Assembly (NCBI GenBank): GCA_041678045.1
Contig: JBAYOV010000004.1
Coordinates: forward strand, 54,347-118,346
Length of the DNA: 64,000 nucleotides
Reading direction: 5' to 3'
From: UBA2357 sp041678045
Lineage (GTDB): Bacteria; Pseudomonadota; Gammaproteobacteria; Burkholderiales; Rhodocyclaceae
Shown here piece by piece: positions 17,139-25,119 of the stretch. The notes beneath the pieces were generated by a model. That model worked only from the letters and a program-made list of their open reading frames with translations, did not search any database and was not told the DNA's origin. Within the stretch, counting starts at the first letter, position 1. Each line of letters begins with the position of its first letter. Both the position numbers and the translations under genes were made by a program.

Positions 17139-17555
17139 ATGGAATGCACGGTGAAATGGACGGATGGCATGACCTTTGTGGCGGAAACCGGTTCGGGTCA
17201 TCTGGTGGGCATGGATGGCGCCCCCGAGGCAGGCGGACGAAACCTGGCCCCTCGGCCCATGGAGCTTCTGCTGGCCGGTGCCGGTGGCTGTAGCGCCTTT
17301 GATGTGGTGCTGATCCTGAAGCGGGGTCGCCAGGACATTCGGGGCTGCGAGGTCAAGCTGGTCGCCGAGCGCGCCGACACCGATCCGAAGGTCTTCACCC
17401 GCATCGGCTTTCACTACACGGTACGCGGCCGCAACCTCAAGCCCGATGCAGTGGAACGGGCAGTCCATCTGTCGGCCGAGAAATACTGCTCGGCCTCGAT
17501 CATGCTGGGCAAGACGGCCGAAATGGCGCACACGTGGGAGATCATTGAAGACTGA
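17139..17555 (+). CDS. OsmC/Ohr-family protein
   Basis: 138 residues starting MECTVKWTDGMTFVAETGSG. The fold markers are LAPRPMELLLAGAGGCSAFD around residues 38-58 with the first conserved cysteine, and EKYCSASIMLG near 113 with the second; these form the redox pair of OsmC-type hydroperoxide reductases. The subgroup resembles YhfA rather than Ohr. Cytoplasmic; reduces organic hydroperoxides by family knowledge, although YhfA members are less well characterised. GGGAG site 8 nt upstream of ATG 17139; the longer frame upstream is not conserved. The stop codon lies in a 14-bp tandem duplication. Confidence 0.85.
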   Translation: MECTVKWTDGMTFVAETGSGHLVGMDGAPEAGGRNLAPRPMELLLAGAGGCSAFDVVLILKRGRQDIRGCEVKLVAERADTDPKVFTRIGFHYTVRGRNLKPDAVERAVHLSAEKYCSASIMLGKTAEMAHTWEIIED

Positions 17556-17571
17556 GCATTGAAGACTGCGC
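17544..17571. repeat. 14-bp tandem duplication across the osmC stop codon
   Basis: ATTGAAGACTGAGC (17544-17557) is followed directly by ATTGAAGACTGCGC (17558-17571), one mismatch in 14. The first copy encodes the last residues and the TGA stop. Confidence 0.85.
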
Positions 17572-17628
17572 GCACCGGGGGCCGGGCACTGAAGGCCCGG
17601 CGCGAAAAACCCTGGCCCTGCCCCTGGC

Positions 17629-18249
17629 TTACAGGCGATAAGCCAGAGTGGTCATGACCCGGGACATGCCCTTCATCGCCACCTTCACCGGCTGCGGCAA
17701 TTCATGCCCGCCCAGCGCCACGGCGGTGTCCGCGTGGCGTGCCTCATCCTCCTTCATCTGCTCGACGATGGCCCGGGAGCGCTGATCGGCCGCTGGCAGC
17801 ATGCCCAGATGGCTTTCGAGGTGCGCTTCCACCTGCCGTTCGGTTTCAGCGAGAAAGCCCAGATTCCAGCGGTCGCCAAACTTGCCTGCCAGCACGCCGA
17901 TGGCGAGCGAGCCACCATACCAGAGCGGATTGAGCAGGCTCTTGCGGCCGCCCAGTTCCGCGATGCGCCGCTCGGTCCAGGCGAGGTGCTCGGTTTCCTC
18001 GGCGGAGGCCTGCTCCAGCTCACGACGCACTTCGGGGTCGCGCGAGGTCAGGGCCTGCCCCTGGTACAGGGCCTGTGCGCAGATTTCCCCGCAATGGTTG
18101 ATGCGCATCAACCCGGCAGCATGACGCCGCTCCTCCTCGCTCATCGGCGCGTCCGGAACCTCTTCCCCCGGTACCGGCCGCACGCTGTGTGCCGGAGCAA
18201 ATACGGTGCGCAGCACCCGGTCGAACTGAACAATGGCCTGATCGAGCAT
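17629..18249 (-). CDS. coq7: 2-octaprenyl-3-methyl-6-methoxy-1,4-benzoquinol hydroxylase (Coq7)
   Basis: 206 residues. The di-iron ligands are visible in NHCGEICAQALYQGQAL (about 52-68), AEETEHLAW (about 84-92), HLESH and KEDEARHAD (near the C-terminus), the ferritin-like Coq7 pattern. It carries out the C6 hydroxylation late in aerobic ubiquinone synthesis and associates with the inner membrane. Many betaproteobacteria use Coq7 in place of UbiF. Start ATG 18249. It is followed upstream on the same strand, 17 nt away, by the CNP1-like gene. Confidence 0.95.
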   Translation of the reverse strand: MLDQAIVQFDRVLRTVFAPAHSVRPVPGEEVPDAPMSEEERRHAAGLMRINHCGEICAQALYQGQALTSRDPEVRRELEQASAEETEHLAWTERRIAELGGRKSLLNPLWYGGSLAIGVLAGKFGDRWNLGFLAETERQVEAHLESHLGMLPAADQRSRAIVEQMKEDEARHADTAVALGGHELPQPVKVAMKGMSRVMTTLAYRL

Positions 18250-18266
18250 GTGGGGAAATCTCCTGT

Positions 18267-18812
18267 TCAGAATGAGATCGGCAAAGATGGCGCTGCCCGC
18301 AGCCGGCGCAGCGCATCGTCACGATTGCGGGGCGGGACGCGATCGTCGCAAAAATGATCGAAGGCGAGAGCGGCCCGGGGGCGATTGTGAGTACTGCCAG
18401 CGATCGGCGCCCATTCGCTGTTGCGCGCTTCACGCCAGCGGCCGTCGTGCCCGCCAATGGCGTAAATGCGGTAACTGCCGCTGACGCAGCGCACGCCCTC
18501 GAACGTCACGTTGCGCGCCCCACCCGATGCTTCAACCACCAGGGTGTAGCGCACCACGCCATCGTCACCCACACTGATGCTGCGTTCATCGACCATGAAG
18601 CGGTTGCCGGACAAGCCTGCATCGAACGCCCGCAGATCGGCCGCCCCGGGCGGTTCGGGCAAAACATGCGGCCCTTCCACCCAGTTGGCCTCGGGGTCTC
18701 CAAAAAAACCCCCGAGCACACTCAGGGGCACCATCAGGCCCAGCGCCAGCAGCCGGCGAAACACGCTCCGGGTTCCGCTGGTCGGCCTATTGCAAAAGGT
18801 CGGCATCTGCAT
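18267..18812 (-). CDS. CNP1-like family protein, exported
   Basis: 181 residues with an N-terminal signal sequence (FRRLLALGLMVPLSVLGGFF). The mature part, with RYTLVVEASGGARNVTFEGV and CVSGSYRIYAIGGHDGRWRE, matches the CNP1-like family, a small periplasmic or lipoprotein-like family of betaproteobacteria named from a neisserial protein; its function is unknown. A pair of cysteines (about 108 and 155) may form a disulfide. It lies between rppH (23 nt) and coq7 (17 nt) on the same strand and is probably cotranscribed with them. Confidence 0.8.
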   Translation of the reverse strand: MQMPTFCNRPTSGTRSVFRRLLALGLMVPLSVLGGFFGDPEANWVEGPHVLPEPPGAADLRAFDAGLSGNRFMVDERSISVGDDGVVRYTLVVEASGGARNVTFEGVRCVSGSYRIYAIGGHDGRWREARNSEWAPIAGSTHNRPRAALAFDHFCDDRVPPRNRDDALRRLRAAPSLPISF

Positions 18813-18835
18813 GAAGCCTCAACAGACTCCCATGA

Positions 18836-19375
18836 TCAGTTTGAAGTGCGCGACACCACAGGGGGCGCATCGCGGTAGGATGCCGGTGGCTCCGGCAGAC
18901 GGGCGCGAAACAGCAGCGCAGACAACTCGGACAGGGCCTGCTGATACACCTGCCGCTTGAACTCGATGACCGCTTCGAGCGGCACCCAGTATTCACTCCA
19001 GCGCCACGCATCGAACTCCGGGTGCTTGCTGGCACGCAGACACACATCGGTGTCGCGCCCGACCAGGCGCAGAAGAAACCAGATCTGTTTCTGCCCCTTG
19101 TAGGTGTTGCGCCATTCCCGCCTGATCCAGTGCTTGGGAACGTCGTAACGCAGCCAGCCACGCGTGCGGCCGAGAATCTTCACATGCTCCGGGCGCAAGC
19201 CAACCTCCTCGTACAGCTCCCGGTACATGGCCTGTTGCGGCGACTCGCCGTACTTGATGCCACCTTGTGGAAACTGCCAGGAGTGCTCACGAATCCGTTT
19301 GCCCCAGAAAACCTCGTTGCGCGCATTGACCAGGATGATGCCGACGTTGGGGCGATAGCCTTCACGATCGAGCAT
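18836..19375 (-). CDS. rppH: RNA pyrophosphohydrolase
   Basis: 179 residues from ATG 19375, starting MLDREGYRPNVGIILVNARN, which aligns with the known RppH N-terminus; GAAGG lies 7 nt upstream. The TTG two codons earlier is less likely. The Nudix box is GESPQQAMYRELYEEVG with the preceding FPQGGIKY segment. RppH removes pyrophosphate from triphosphorylated 5' ends and starts RNase E-dependent mRNA decay. It is divergent from proS across a 209-bp gap that contains an 8-bp inverted repeat (19490-19514) and the proS -10 element. Confidence 0.95.
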   Translation of the reverse strand: MLDREGYRPNVGIILVNARNEVFWGKRIREHSWQFPQGGIKYGESPQQAMYRELYEEVGLRPEHVKILGRTRGWLRYDVPKHWIRREWRNTYKGQKQIWFLLRLVGRDTDVCLRASKHPEFDAWRWSEYWVPLEAVIEFKRQVYQQALSELSALLFRARLPEPPASYRDAPPVVSRTSN

Positions 19376-19541
19376 GATCAAACCTTCAAATCAATAATTG
19401 GTTGAATTCTTTCATACTTGCCCAAGCTTGGAAAGCCGACCCCCGCCCGGGTTCCTGGCCATCCGGCGGGCCGCGCGCGGCCACTTCATGCCGTCCGTAT
19501 CCCCGGCGGACGGCAAGACACTGTTTCTACGGCGCCAGCCT

Positions 19542-19549
19542 GCTAGAAT
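19542..19549 (+). promoter_or_regulatory. -10 element of proS promoter (GCTAGAAT)
   Basis: The octamer GCTAGAAT ends 35 nt before the proS ATG, the same distance as in osmC. The -35 is weak. Confidence 0.5.
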
Positions 19550-19584
19550 TCGCCTCTTTCAACGCCCGTTCTGGATATATCAGC

Positions 19585-21303
19585 ATGCTCGCAAGCCGGT
19601 TCTTCATCTCCACCCTCAAGGAAGCCCCTTCCGATGCCGAGGTCACCAGCCAGAAACTGATGATGCGCGCCGGGATGATCCGCAAGGTCGCTGCGGGCAT
19701 CTACACCTGGATGCCCATGGGGCTGCGTGCGGTGCGCAAGGTCGAGGCGGTGGTCCGCGAGGAAATGAACCGCGCCGGCGCGGTCGAGGTGCTGATGCCT
19801 GCCGTCCAGCCCGCCGAGCTGTGGCAGGAATCGGGCCGCTGGGAGTTCTACGGCCCCGAACTGCTGCGCCTGAAGGATCGCCACGAGCGCGATTTCGTGG
19901 TCGGTCCCACCCACGAGGAAGTGATCACCGACGTGGCCCGTCGCGAACTGCGCAGCTACCGCCAGCTGCCGCGCCACTTCTACCAGATCCAGACCAAGTT
20001 CCGCGACGAGATCCGTCCCCGCTTCGGTGTGATGCGCGGGCGCGAATTCACCATGAAGGATGGCTACAGCTTCCATGCCTCGCACGAAGACCTGGTGCGC
20101 GAATACCAGAACATGTATGACACTTACAACCGCATCTTCACCCGCCTCGGGTTGAGCTATCGGGCCGTGGCAGCCGACACCGGCTCGATCGGCGGCACCG
20201 GGTCGCACGAGTTTCATGTGATTGCCGACACCGGCGAGGACGACATCGCCTACTGCCCCGGCTCCGACTACGCCGCCAACGTGGAACTGGCCGAGGCGCA
20301 AACCAGCGGTCCGCGCGCCCAGGCCCAGCGGGCGCTCAACAAGGTGCACACGCCTGGCGTGAAGACCATCGAAGAGCTGGCCACCTACCTGAACATTCCG
20401 GTGGACACCACGGTGAAGGCCATCGTCGTGCGAGGCGACGAAGAGTCCGCCCATGCGCCGGTGCTGCTGCTCCTGCGCGGCGACCACACCCTCAACGAAA
20501 TCAAGGCCCAGAAGGTCGACGGCATCCACAGCCCGCTCACCTTTTCCACGGCCGAAGAGATCGTCACCGCCTTCGGGGCACACCCTGGCTCGCTCGGCCC
20601 GGTGGGGTTCAAGGGTCGGGTGATCATGGATCGCAGCGTGGCGGTGATGGCCGATTTCGTCATCGGCGCAAACGACGACGACTGGCACTATGTGGGCGCC
20701 AACATCGGGCGTGACTTCCCCGAACCGGAAGTAGCCGACCTGCGCAATGTGGTGGCTGGCGACCCCTCGCCCGATGGCAAGGGCACGCTGGAAATCTGTC
20801 GCGGCATCGAGGTGGGCCACATCTTCCAGCTGCGCACCAAGTATTCCGAAGCCATGGGCTGCAAGTTTCTGGACGAAAACGGGCGCGAGCAGGTCATGGA
20901 GATGGGCTGCTACGGCATCGGCGTGACCCGCATCCTGGGTGCGGCCATCGAACAGAACCACGACGAGCGCGGCATCGTCTGGCCCCGCGCCATGGCCCCT
21001 TTCGACCTGGTGATCTGTCCGGTAGGCTGGGGCAAGTCGGATGCCGTCCGCGAAGCAGCCAACCGCCTGCACGAGGCACTGATCGCTCGTGGCATCGACG
21101 TGATTCTGGACGACCGCAACGAGCGCCCCGGGGTCATGTTTGCGGACTGGGAGCTGATCGGCGTGCCTCACCGCGTCGTGATCGGCGAACGCGGCCTGAA
21201 GGACGGCATGGCCGAATACCAGGGCCGGCGCGACAGCGAAGCCACCCCGGTGGCGCTTGAAGCGCTGGAAACCTTCATTGCCGACCGCCTGGCCACGCAA
21301 TAA
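19585..21303 (+). CDS. proS: Prolyl-tRNA synthetase
   Basis: About 572 residues, the long bacterial class II form with the editing (INS/YbaK-like) domain between motifs 2 and 3. It begins MLASRFFISTLKEAPSDAEV; motif 1 lies near VLMPAVQPAELW, motif 2 has RDEIRPRFGVMRGREFTMKD, the editing insert spans about 225-405, and motif 3 has GCYGIGVTRILGA. ATG 19585 starts the conserved protein; the 61-residue extension upstream is not conserved. It charges tRNA-Pro. A lytic transglycosylase gene follows after 4 nt. Confidence 0.97.
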   Translation: MLASRFFISTLKEAPSDAEVTSQKLMMRAGMIRKVAAGIYTWMPMGLRAVRKVEAVVREEMNRAGAVEVLMPAVQPAELWQESGRWEFYGPELLRLKDRHERDFVVGPTHEEVITDVARRELRSYRQLPRHFYQIQTKFRDEIRPRFGVMRGREFTMKDGYSFHASHEDLVREYQNMYDTYNRIFTRLGLSYRAVAADTGSIGGTGSHEFHVIADTGEDDIAYCPGSDYAANVELAEAQTSGPRAQAQRALNKVHTPGVKTIEELATYLNIPVDTTVKAIVVRGDEESAHAPVLLLLRGDHTLNEIKAQKVDGIHSPLTFSTAEEIVTAFGAHPGSLGPVGFKGRVIMDRSVAVMADFVIGANDDDWHYVGANIGRDFPEPEVADLRNVVAGDPSPDGKGTLEICRGIEVGHIFQLRTKYSEAMGCKFLDENGREQVMEMGCYGIGVTRILGAAIEQNHDERGIVWPRAMAPFDLVICPVGWGKSDAVREAANRLHEALIARGIDVILDDRNERPGVMFADWELIGVPHRVVIGERGLKDGMAEYQGRRDSEATPVALEALETFIADRLATQ

Positions 21304-21307
21304 GCCG

Positions 21308-21994
21308 ATGCCCCTCGTTCCATCCCATCCAACCTCCACCCGCCGCACGCACAGCTCCTCTGTCCGGCAGGCGCTACGTGCGCTGCTGCTGTGCGTGGCG
21401 CTGGCCGGCCCGTGTGCGGCGCTGGCCGGCCCCCAGCAGTACGAGCCGATGTCGGAAAGCGTGCGCGCGGCCCTGCACTCCACCGTGGCCGATGCGGGAG
21501 CCCCCAGCCTGCTCATTGCCGATCCGGCCGAAGCCGAAGCCTGGCTGGCCGACATGTCGCGCCGTCTGGAAAAACGCATCCCGGATGCAGCCTATCGTGA
21601 AGAGTTGCTGGTCACGATTCACTATGAAGCAACCCGCGCCGGACTGGACCCCCAGCTGGTGCTGGCGCTGATTCAGGTGGAAAGCGGCTTTCGCAAGTAC
21701 GCCGTGTCGAGTGCCGGTGCCCGGGGCTACATGCAGGTCATGCCCTTCTGGATCGACGTGATTGGTGAAAAGGGCGACAACCTGTTCCACATGCGCAAAA
21801 ACCTGCGCTATGGCTGCACCATCCTGCGCCACTACCTGGATATCGAAAAAGGCGATCTCTTCCGGGCCCTGGGGCGTTACAACGGCAGCCTGGGCAAGGC
21901 CACCTACCCCAATCTGGTCCGGGGTGCGTGGGACAACCACTGGTCGTACCAGCCGCTCAAAGTGGCGGCAAGCTCGGGCGGCGTTTCACGTTAA
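21308..21994 (+). CDS. Lytic murein transglycosylase (SLT domain, family 1)
   Basis: 228 residues with an N-terminal hydrophobic export signal (ALRALLLCVALAGPCAALA). The SLT domain spans about 100-215: catalytic Glu in ALIQVESGFRKYAVSSAGAR, then GYMQVMPFW, and a C-terminal YNGSLGKATYPN motif. It should cleave peptidoglycan between MurNAc and GlcNAc in the periplasm. It starts 4 nt after the proS stop, so it is part of that operon, a pairing seen in betaproteobacteria. The earlier in-frame start would overlap proS and lacks a signal peptide. Confidence 0.88.
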   Translation: MPLVPSHPTSTRRTHSSSVRQALRALLLCVALAGPCAALAGPQQYEPMSESVRAALHSTVADAGAPSLLIADPAEAEAWLADMSRRLEKRIPDAAYREELLVTIHYEATRAGLDPQLVLALIQVESGFRKYAVSSAGARGYMQVMPFWIDVIGEKGDNLFHMRKNLRYGCTILRHYLDIEKGDLFRALGRYNGSLGKATYPNLVRGAWDNHWSYQPLKVAASSGGVSR

Positions 21995-22027
21995 CCGTGT
22001 AGCGCGTGCAACCCCGCCCTTGCGTCT

Positions 22028-22678
22028 TCAATCCTGCGTCGGGCCGTCCGCGCTGGCGGACGCCTCGGCGCGATCTTCCGGCTGCCCGGCGGTGCCCCCC
22101 TGCGGGTTGGCCGGCTTGTCTGCGGCAGCATCGACCGAATGGATGTCGCCCGACACCTCACCCCCTTCGTCGATGTGAATCCGGCCATAGCGCAGCTTGC
22201 CGCTCACCCGGCCGGTGGCATGGATGATCAGCTGCGCGCGCGCAGTCAGCTCACCTTCGAAGCGTCCGTGAATCTCTGCCACATCGACCGATGCTGTGCC
22301 GTAGAACGCCCCTTCGGCCGCAATGCGCAACACCCGGCTGCTCTCCAGGCGCCCATCGACACGCCCTTCGACCACCACGGTTTCGCAGTCCTGGATTTCC
22401 GCACACTTCAGATTGACGCCCCGCCCCACCAGCAGCTGGCTTTCGCCCGCCTGGTATTGCGGGGGGGCTTCCCTGCGCACGCTGGCCACCAGCCCCTGCG
22501 CAGTCGACTGGGAGGTCACGCTGCCCGCTCCGCCCGCCGTGTCTCGGCCAGGTGCATCGCCATTGGCCACGGCCCCCGATGCACCGCCCGGCACGAGCCG
22601 CCCGCCACGCGGTGCCACGCCCGACTGCATCCCGCCATCGGCACCGCCCTTGGGAAAAAGCGAGGGTTTATTGAACAT
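22028..22678 (-). CDS. Bactofilin (polymer-forming cytoskeletal protein)
   Basis: 216 residues. A disordered Gly/Ser/Ala-rich N-terminal region (about 1-75) starts MFNKPSLFPKGG; the bactofilin (DUF583) beta-helix covers about 80-185, seen as short repeating strands with Gly turns (VEGRVDGRLESSRVLRI, AEIHGRFEGELTARAQLIIH, GKLRYGRIHIDEGGEVSGDI). The C-terminal tail is acidic and disordered. Bactofilins self-assemble without nucleotides and organise cell-wall enzymes. The gene is convergent with the lytic transglycosylase (33-nt gap) and follows tldD on the same strand by 66 nt. AAGGAGAAG precedes the ATG. Confidence 0.9.
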   Translation of the reverse strand: MFNKPSLFPKGGADGGMQSGVAPRGGRLVPGGASGAVANGDAPGRDTAGGAGSVTSQSTAQGLVASVRREAPPQYQAGESQLLVGRGVNLKCAEIQDCETVVVEGRVDGRLESSRVLRIAAEGAFYGTASVDVAEIHGRFEGELTARAQLIIHATGRVSGKLRYGRIHIDEGGEVSGDIHSVDAAADKPANPQGGTAGQPEDRAEASASADGPTQD

Positions 22679-22744
22679 TTCTTCTCCTTGTCACAAACCG
22701 TTTGATTCAGTCATTCACTGTGTGTGGCGGACCCGACAGGCTGC

Positions 22745-24190
22745 TCAGGCCGTCCCGCCCACGGTGAGCCCGTCCAGTCGCAGGGTCGGCTGACCGACGC
22801 CCACCGGCACACTCTGCCCATCCTTGCCACAGGTGCCCACGCCGGGGTCCAGCGACATGTCGTTGCCGATCATCGACACCCGGGTCAGCGCGTCCGGTCC
22901 GTTGCCGATCAGGGTTGCTCCCTTCACCGGGCGGGTGACCCGGCCATTCTCGATGAGATAGGCCTCGGAGGTCGAGAACACGAACTTGCCCGAAGTGATG
23001 TCCACCTGACCGCCACCAAAGTTCACCGCATACAGCCCCTTGTCGACTGATCGGATGATCTCTTCCGGATCCTTGTCGCCATTGAGCATGTAGGTGTTGG
23101 TCATACGCGGCAACGGCAGATGAGCGTAGGATTCACGCCGGCCATTGCCAGTGGGCGCAACCCCCATCAGGCGGGCATTGAGCGTGTCCTGCATGTAGCC
23201 GGTGAGGATGCCGTCCTCGATGAGCACGGTGCGCTCGCTGGGATTGCCTTCGTCATCGATGGTGAGTGAGCCCCGGCGATCGGCCAGTGTGCCGTCATCG
23301 ACCACGGTCACGCCACGCGAGGCCACCTGCTGCCCGATGCGACCGGCGAAGGCCGAGCTGCCCTTGCGGTTGAAGTCGCCCTCCAGCCCATGACCAATCG
23401 CCTCATGCAGCAGAATGCCCGGCCAGCCCGGCCCCATCACCACCGTCATCGTACCGGCCGGCGCGGGCGCCGCCCCCAGGTTGACCCGGGCCTGATGGAC
23501 TGCGGCCCGTGCATATTCACGCAGGCGCTCGTCGGTAAACCAGGCGTAGTCGAAGCGACCGCCACCGCCGGCGCTGCCCTGCTCACGCCGGGTGCCGTCT
23601 TCCATGATCACGGTGATCGACACGCGAACCAGCGGGCGCACGTCGGCCGCCAGATGGCCATCGCTGCGCGCCACCATCACCACCTCCCAGGTACCGGCCA
23701 CACTGGCCATCACCTGACTCACGCGGGAATCCTCGGCACGGGCAAATCCTTCCAGCCGTTCGAGCAGACGCACCTTGGCCAGATCGTCCAGCGACGCAAT
23801 CGGATCTTCCCCACGATACAGCGGCGGGCGATGCGCAGCACGCCGGATCGCCACCTGACGCTCCGCCCCACTGTCGGCAATGGCCCGCGTAGCGTCGGCA
23901 GCCGCCTCCAGGGCAGACAGCGAAATATCGTCGGAATAGGCAAACGCAGTCTTCTCGCCACTGATCGCACGCACCCCCACGCCCTGCTCGATGTTGAAGC
24001 TGCCGGCCTTGACGATGCCCTCTTCAAGGCTCCAGCCCTCCGAACGCTGATACTGGAAATACAGGTCGGCGTAATCGAGTCGGTGGTTCATCAGGCGTGA
24101 AAACACGCGGTGCAGCTCGCTGTCCCCCAGTTCGTAAGGGTTCAGCAGGTAGCGGTCGGCAACGGCCAGTGCGTCATTCAGAGCGTTCAT
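22745..24190 (-). CDS. tldD: Metalloprotease TldD
   Basis: 481 residues from ATG 24190 (MNALNDALAVADRYLLNPYE). The catalytic zinc motif HEAIGHGLEGDF (HExxxH) lies near residue 265; other conserved parts are GGGGRFDY and the C-terminal SMIGNDMSLDPGVGTCGKDG. TldD pairs with PmbA/TldE to form a heterodimer that degrades unfolded peptides and matures microcins and CcdA. Its partner pmbA lies at 56707 in this window, not adjacent. It follows yhdP and the amidase gene on the same strand, a conserved neighbourhood. Confidence 0.96.
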   Translation of the reverse strand: MNALNDALAVADRYLLNPYELGDSELHRVFSRLMNHRLDYADLYFQYQRSEGWSLEEGIVKAGSFNIEQGVGVRAISGEKTAFAYSDDISLSALEAAADATRAIADSGAERQVAIRRAAHRPPLYRGEDPIASLDDLAKVRLLERLEGFARAEDSRVSQVMASVAGTWEVVMVARSDGHLAADVRPLVRVSITVIMEDGTRREQGSAGGGGRFDYAWFTDERLREYARAAVHQARVNLGAAPAPAGTMTVVMGPGWPGILLHEAIGHGLEGDFNRKGSSAFAGRIGQQVASRGVTVVDDGTLADRRGSLTIDDEGNPSERTVLIEDGILTGYMQDTLNARLMGVAPTGNGRRESYAHLPLPRMTNTYMLNGDKDPEEIIRSVDKGLYAVNFGGGQVDITSGKFVFSTSEAYLIENGRVTRPVKGATLIGNGPDALTRVSMIGNDMSLDPGVGTCGKDGQSVPVGVGQPTLRLDGLTVGGTA

Positions 24191-24303
24191 CAAGTTTCCG
24201 TATCGAGCGGGGCACACTCGGTGTGCGTACCCCATCATTCTTCAAGATTGCAGGTCTGTCCGGGCGGTGCAGTTCAAGGCACGACTGGCCCGGCAGATTC
24301 GAT

Positions 24304-25116
24304 TCAGTCGAGGCAGCGATGACGCAGGGCCGGCAGGCTTTCACGTATCGCGGCAATGCGCACAGGGTCGATATCGGCGCACACCACACCCGGCCCCTCG
24401 TCCAGGCAGTCAAGCACTTCGCCCCAGGGATCGCAAATCAGGCTGTGCCCCCAGGTCATCCGCCCGCCAGCGTGCCGTCCGCCCTGCGCAGGCGCCAGCA
24501 CATAGCACTGGTTTTCTATGGCGCGGGCGCGCAGCAGCACCTCCCAGTGTGCCCGTCCGGTGGTCCAGGTAAAGGCAGCGGGCAACACGATCAGATTGAC
24601 TTCCCCCATGCGCCGGAACAGCTCGGGAAAGCGCAGATCGTAGCAGACCGACAGACCGACCCGGCCACAGGGGCCATCGAAGCACACCACCTCGTGCCCG
24701 GCCTCGATGGTCACCGACTCATCGTAACGCTCTTCACCCCGGCAGAAGCTGAACAAATGAATCTTGTCGTAACGCGCCATCCGGCGGCCATCCGGACCGA
24801 ACACCAGGGTGGCGTTGCGCACCTTGCCGGCACTCTGCGCCTGAAGGGGCAAGGTGCCGCCGATCAGCCACACACCATGGCGGGCCGCTTGCGCGGACAG
24901 GAAATCCTGTATCGGTCCCTGGCCCTCGGCCTCGCGCGCCACCACCTTGGCGGTGTCGTCCGTGCTGATCAGCGGGAAGTACTCAGGCAGCGCAATCAGC
25001 TGCGCGCCGCCATCCACCGCCTCGGCAATCAAAGTCTCCGCGCTGCGCAGGTTGGCCTGAACATCCGGCCCGGACACCATCTGCACTGCCGCCACCCGGC
25101 ATGTCTCTGTCGTCAT
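24304..25116 (-). CDS. Carbon-nitrogen hydrolase, Nit1-like (deaminated glutathione amidase type)
   Basis: 270 residues. The Glu-Lys-Cys triad is visible: LPEYF (Glu about 44), YDKIHLF (Lys about 114) and GLSVCYDLRFPELFR (Cys about 152). This ordering and the RCLD ending fit branch 10 of the nitrilase superfamily, the Nit1/YbeM group that repairs deaminated glutathione; omega-amidase is the close alternative. Its stop is 3 nt from the end of yhdP and 113 nt lie before tldD; that gap holds a GCACAC-TCG-GTGTGC hairpin and nothing else I can name. Confidence 0.87.
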   Translation of the reverse strand: MTTETCRVAAVQMVSGPDVQANLRSAETLIAEAVDGGAQLIALPEYFPLISTDDTAKVVAREAEGQGPIQDFLSAQAARHGVWLIGGTLPLQAQSAGKVRNATLVFGPDGRRMARYDKIHLFSFCRGEERYDESVTIEAGHEVVCFDGPCGRVGLSVCYDLRFPELFRRMGEVNLIVLPAAFTWTTGRAHWEVLLRARAIENQCYVLAPAQGGRHAGGRMTWGHSLICDPWGEVLDCLDEGPGVVCADIDPVRIAAIRESLPALRHRCLD

Positions 25117-25119
25117 CGC

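Noticed and set aside
17572..17628. GCCGGGC...GCCCGGC hairpin between osmC and coq7 as an intrinsic terminator
   Set aside because: The A run lies on the wrong side for the plus strand, and the T run precedes the stem on the minus strand.
19490..19514. GCCGTCCG-N9-CGGACGGC repeat upstream of proS as a terminator or T-box
   Set aside because: No T tract and no T-box features; kept only as an unexplained inverted repeat.
24209..24232. Hairpin GCACAC-TCG-GTGTGC upstream of tldD as a terminator
   Set aside because: No T tract on either strand; may be a minor attenuator or chance.
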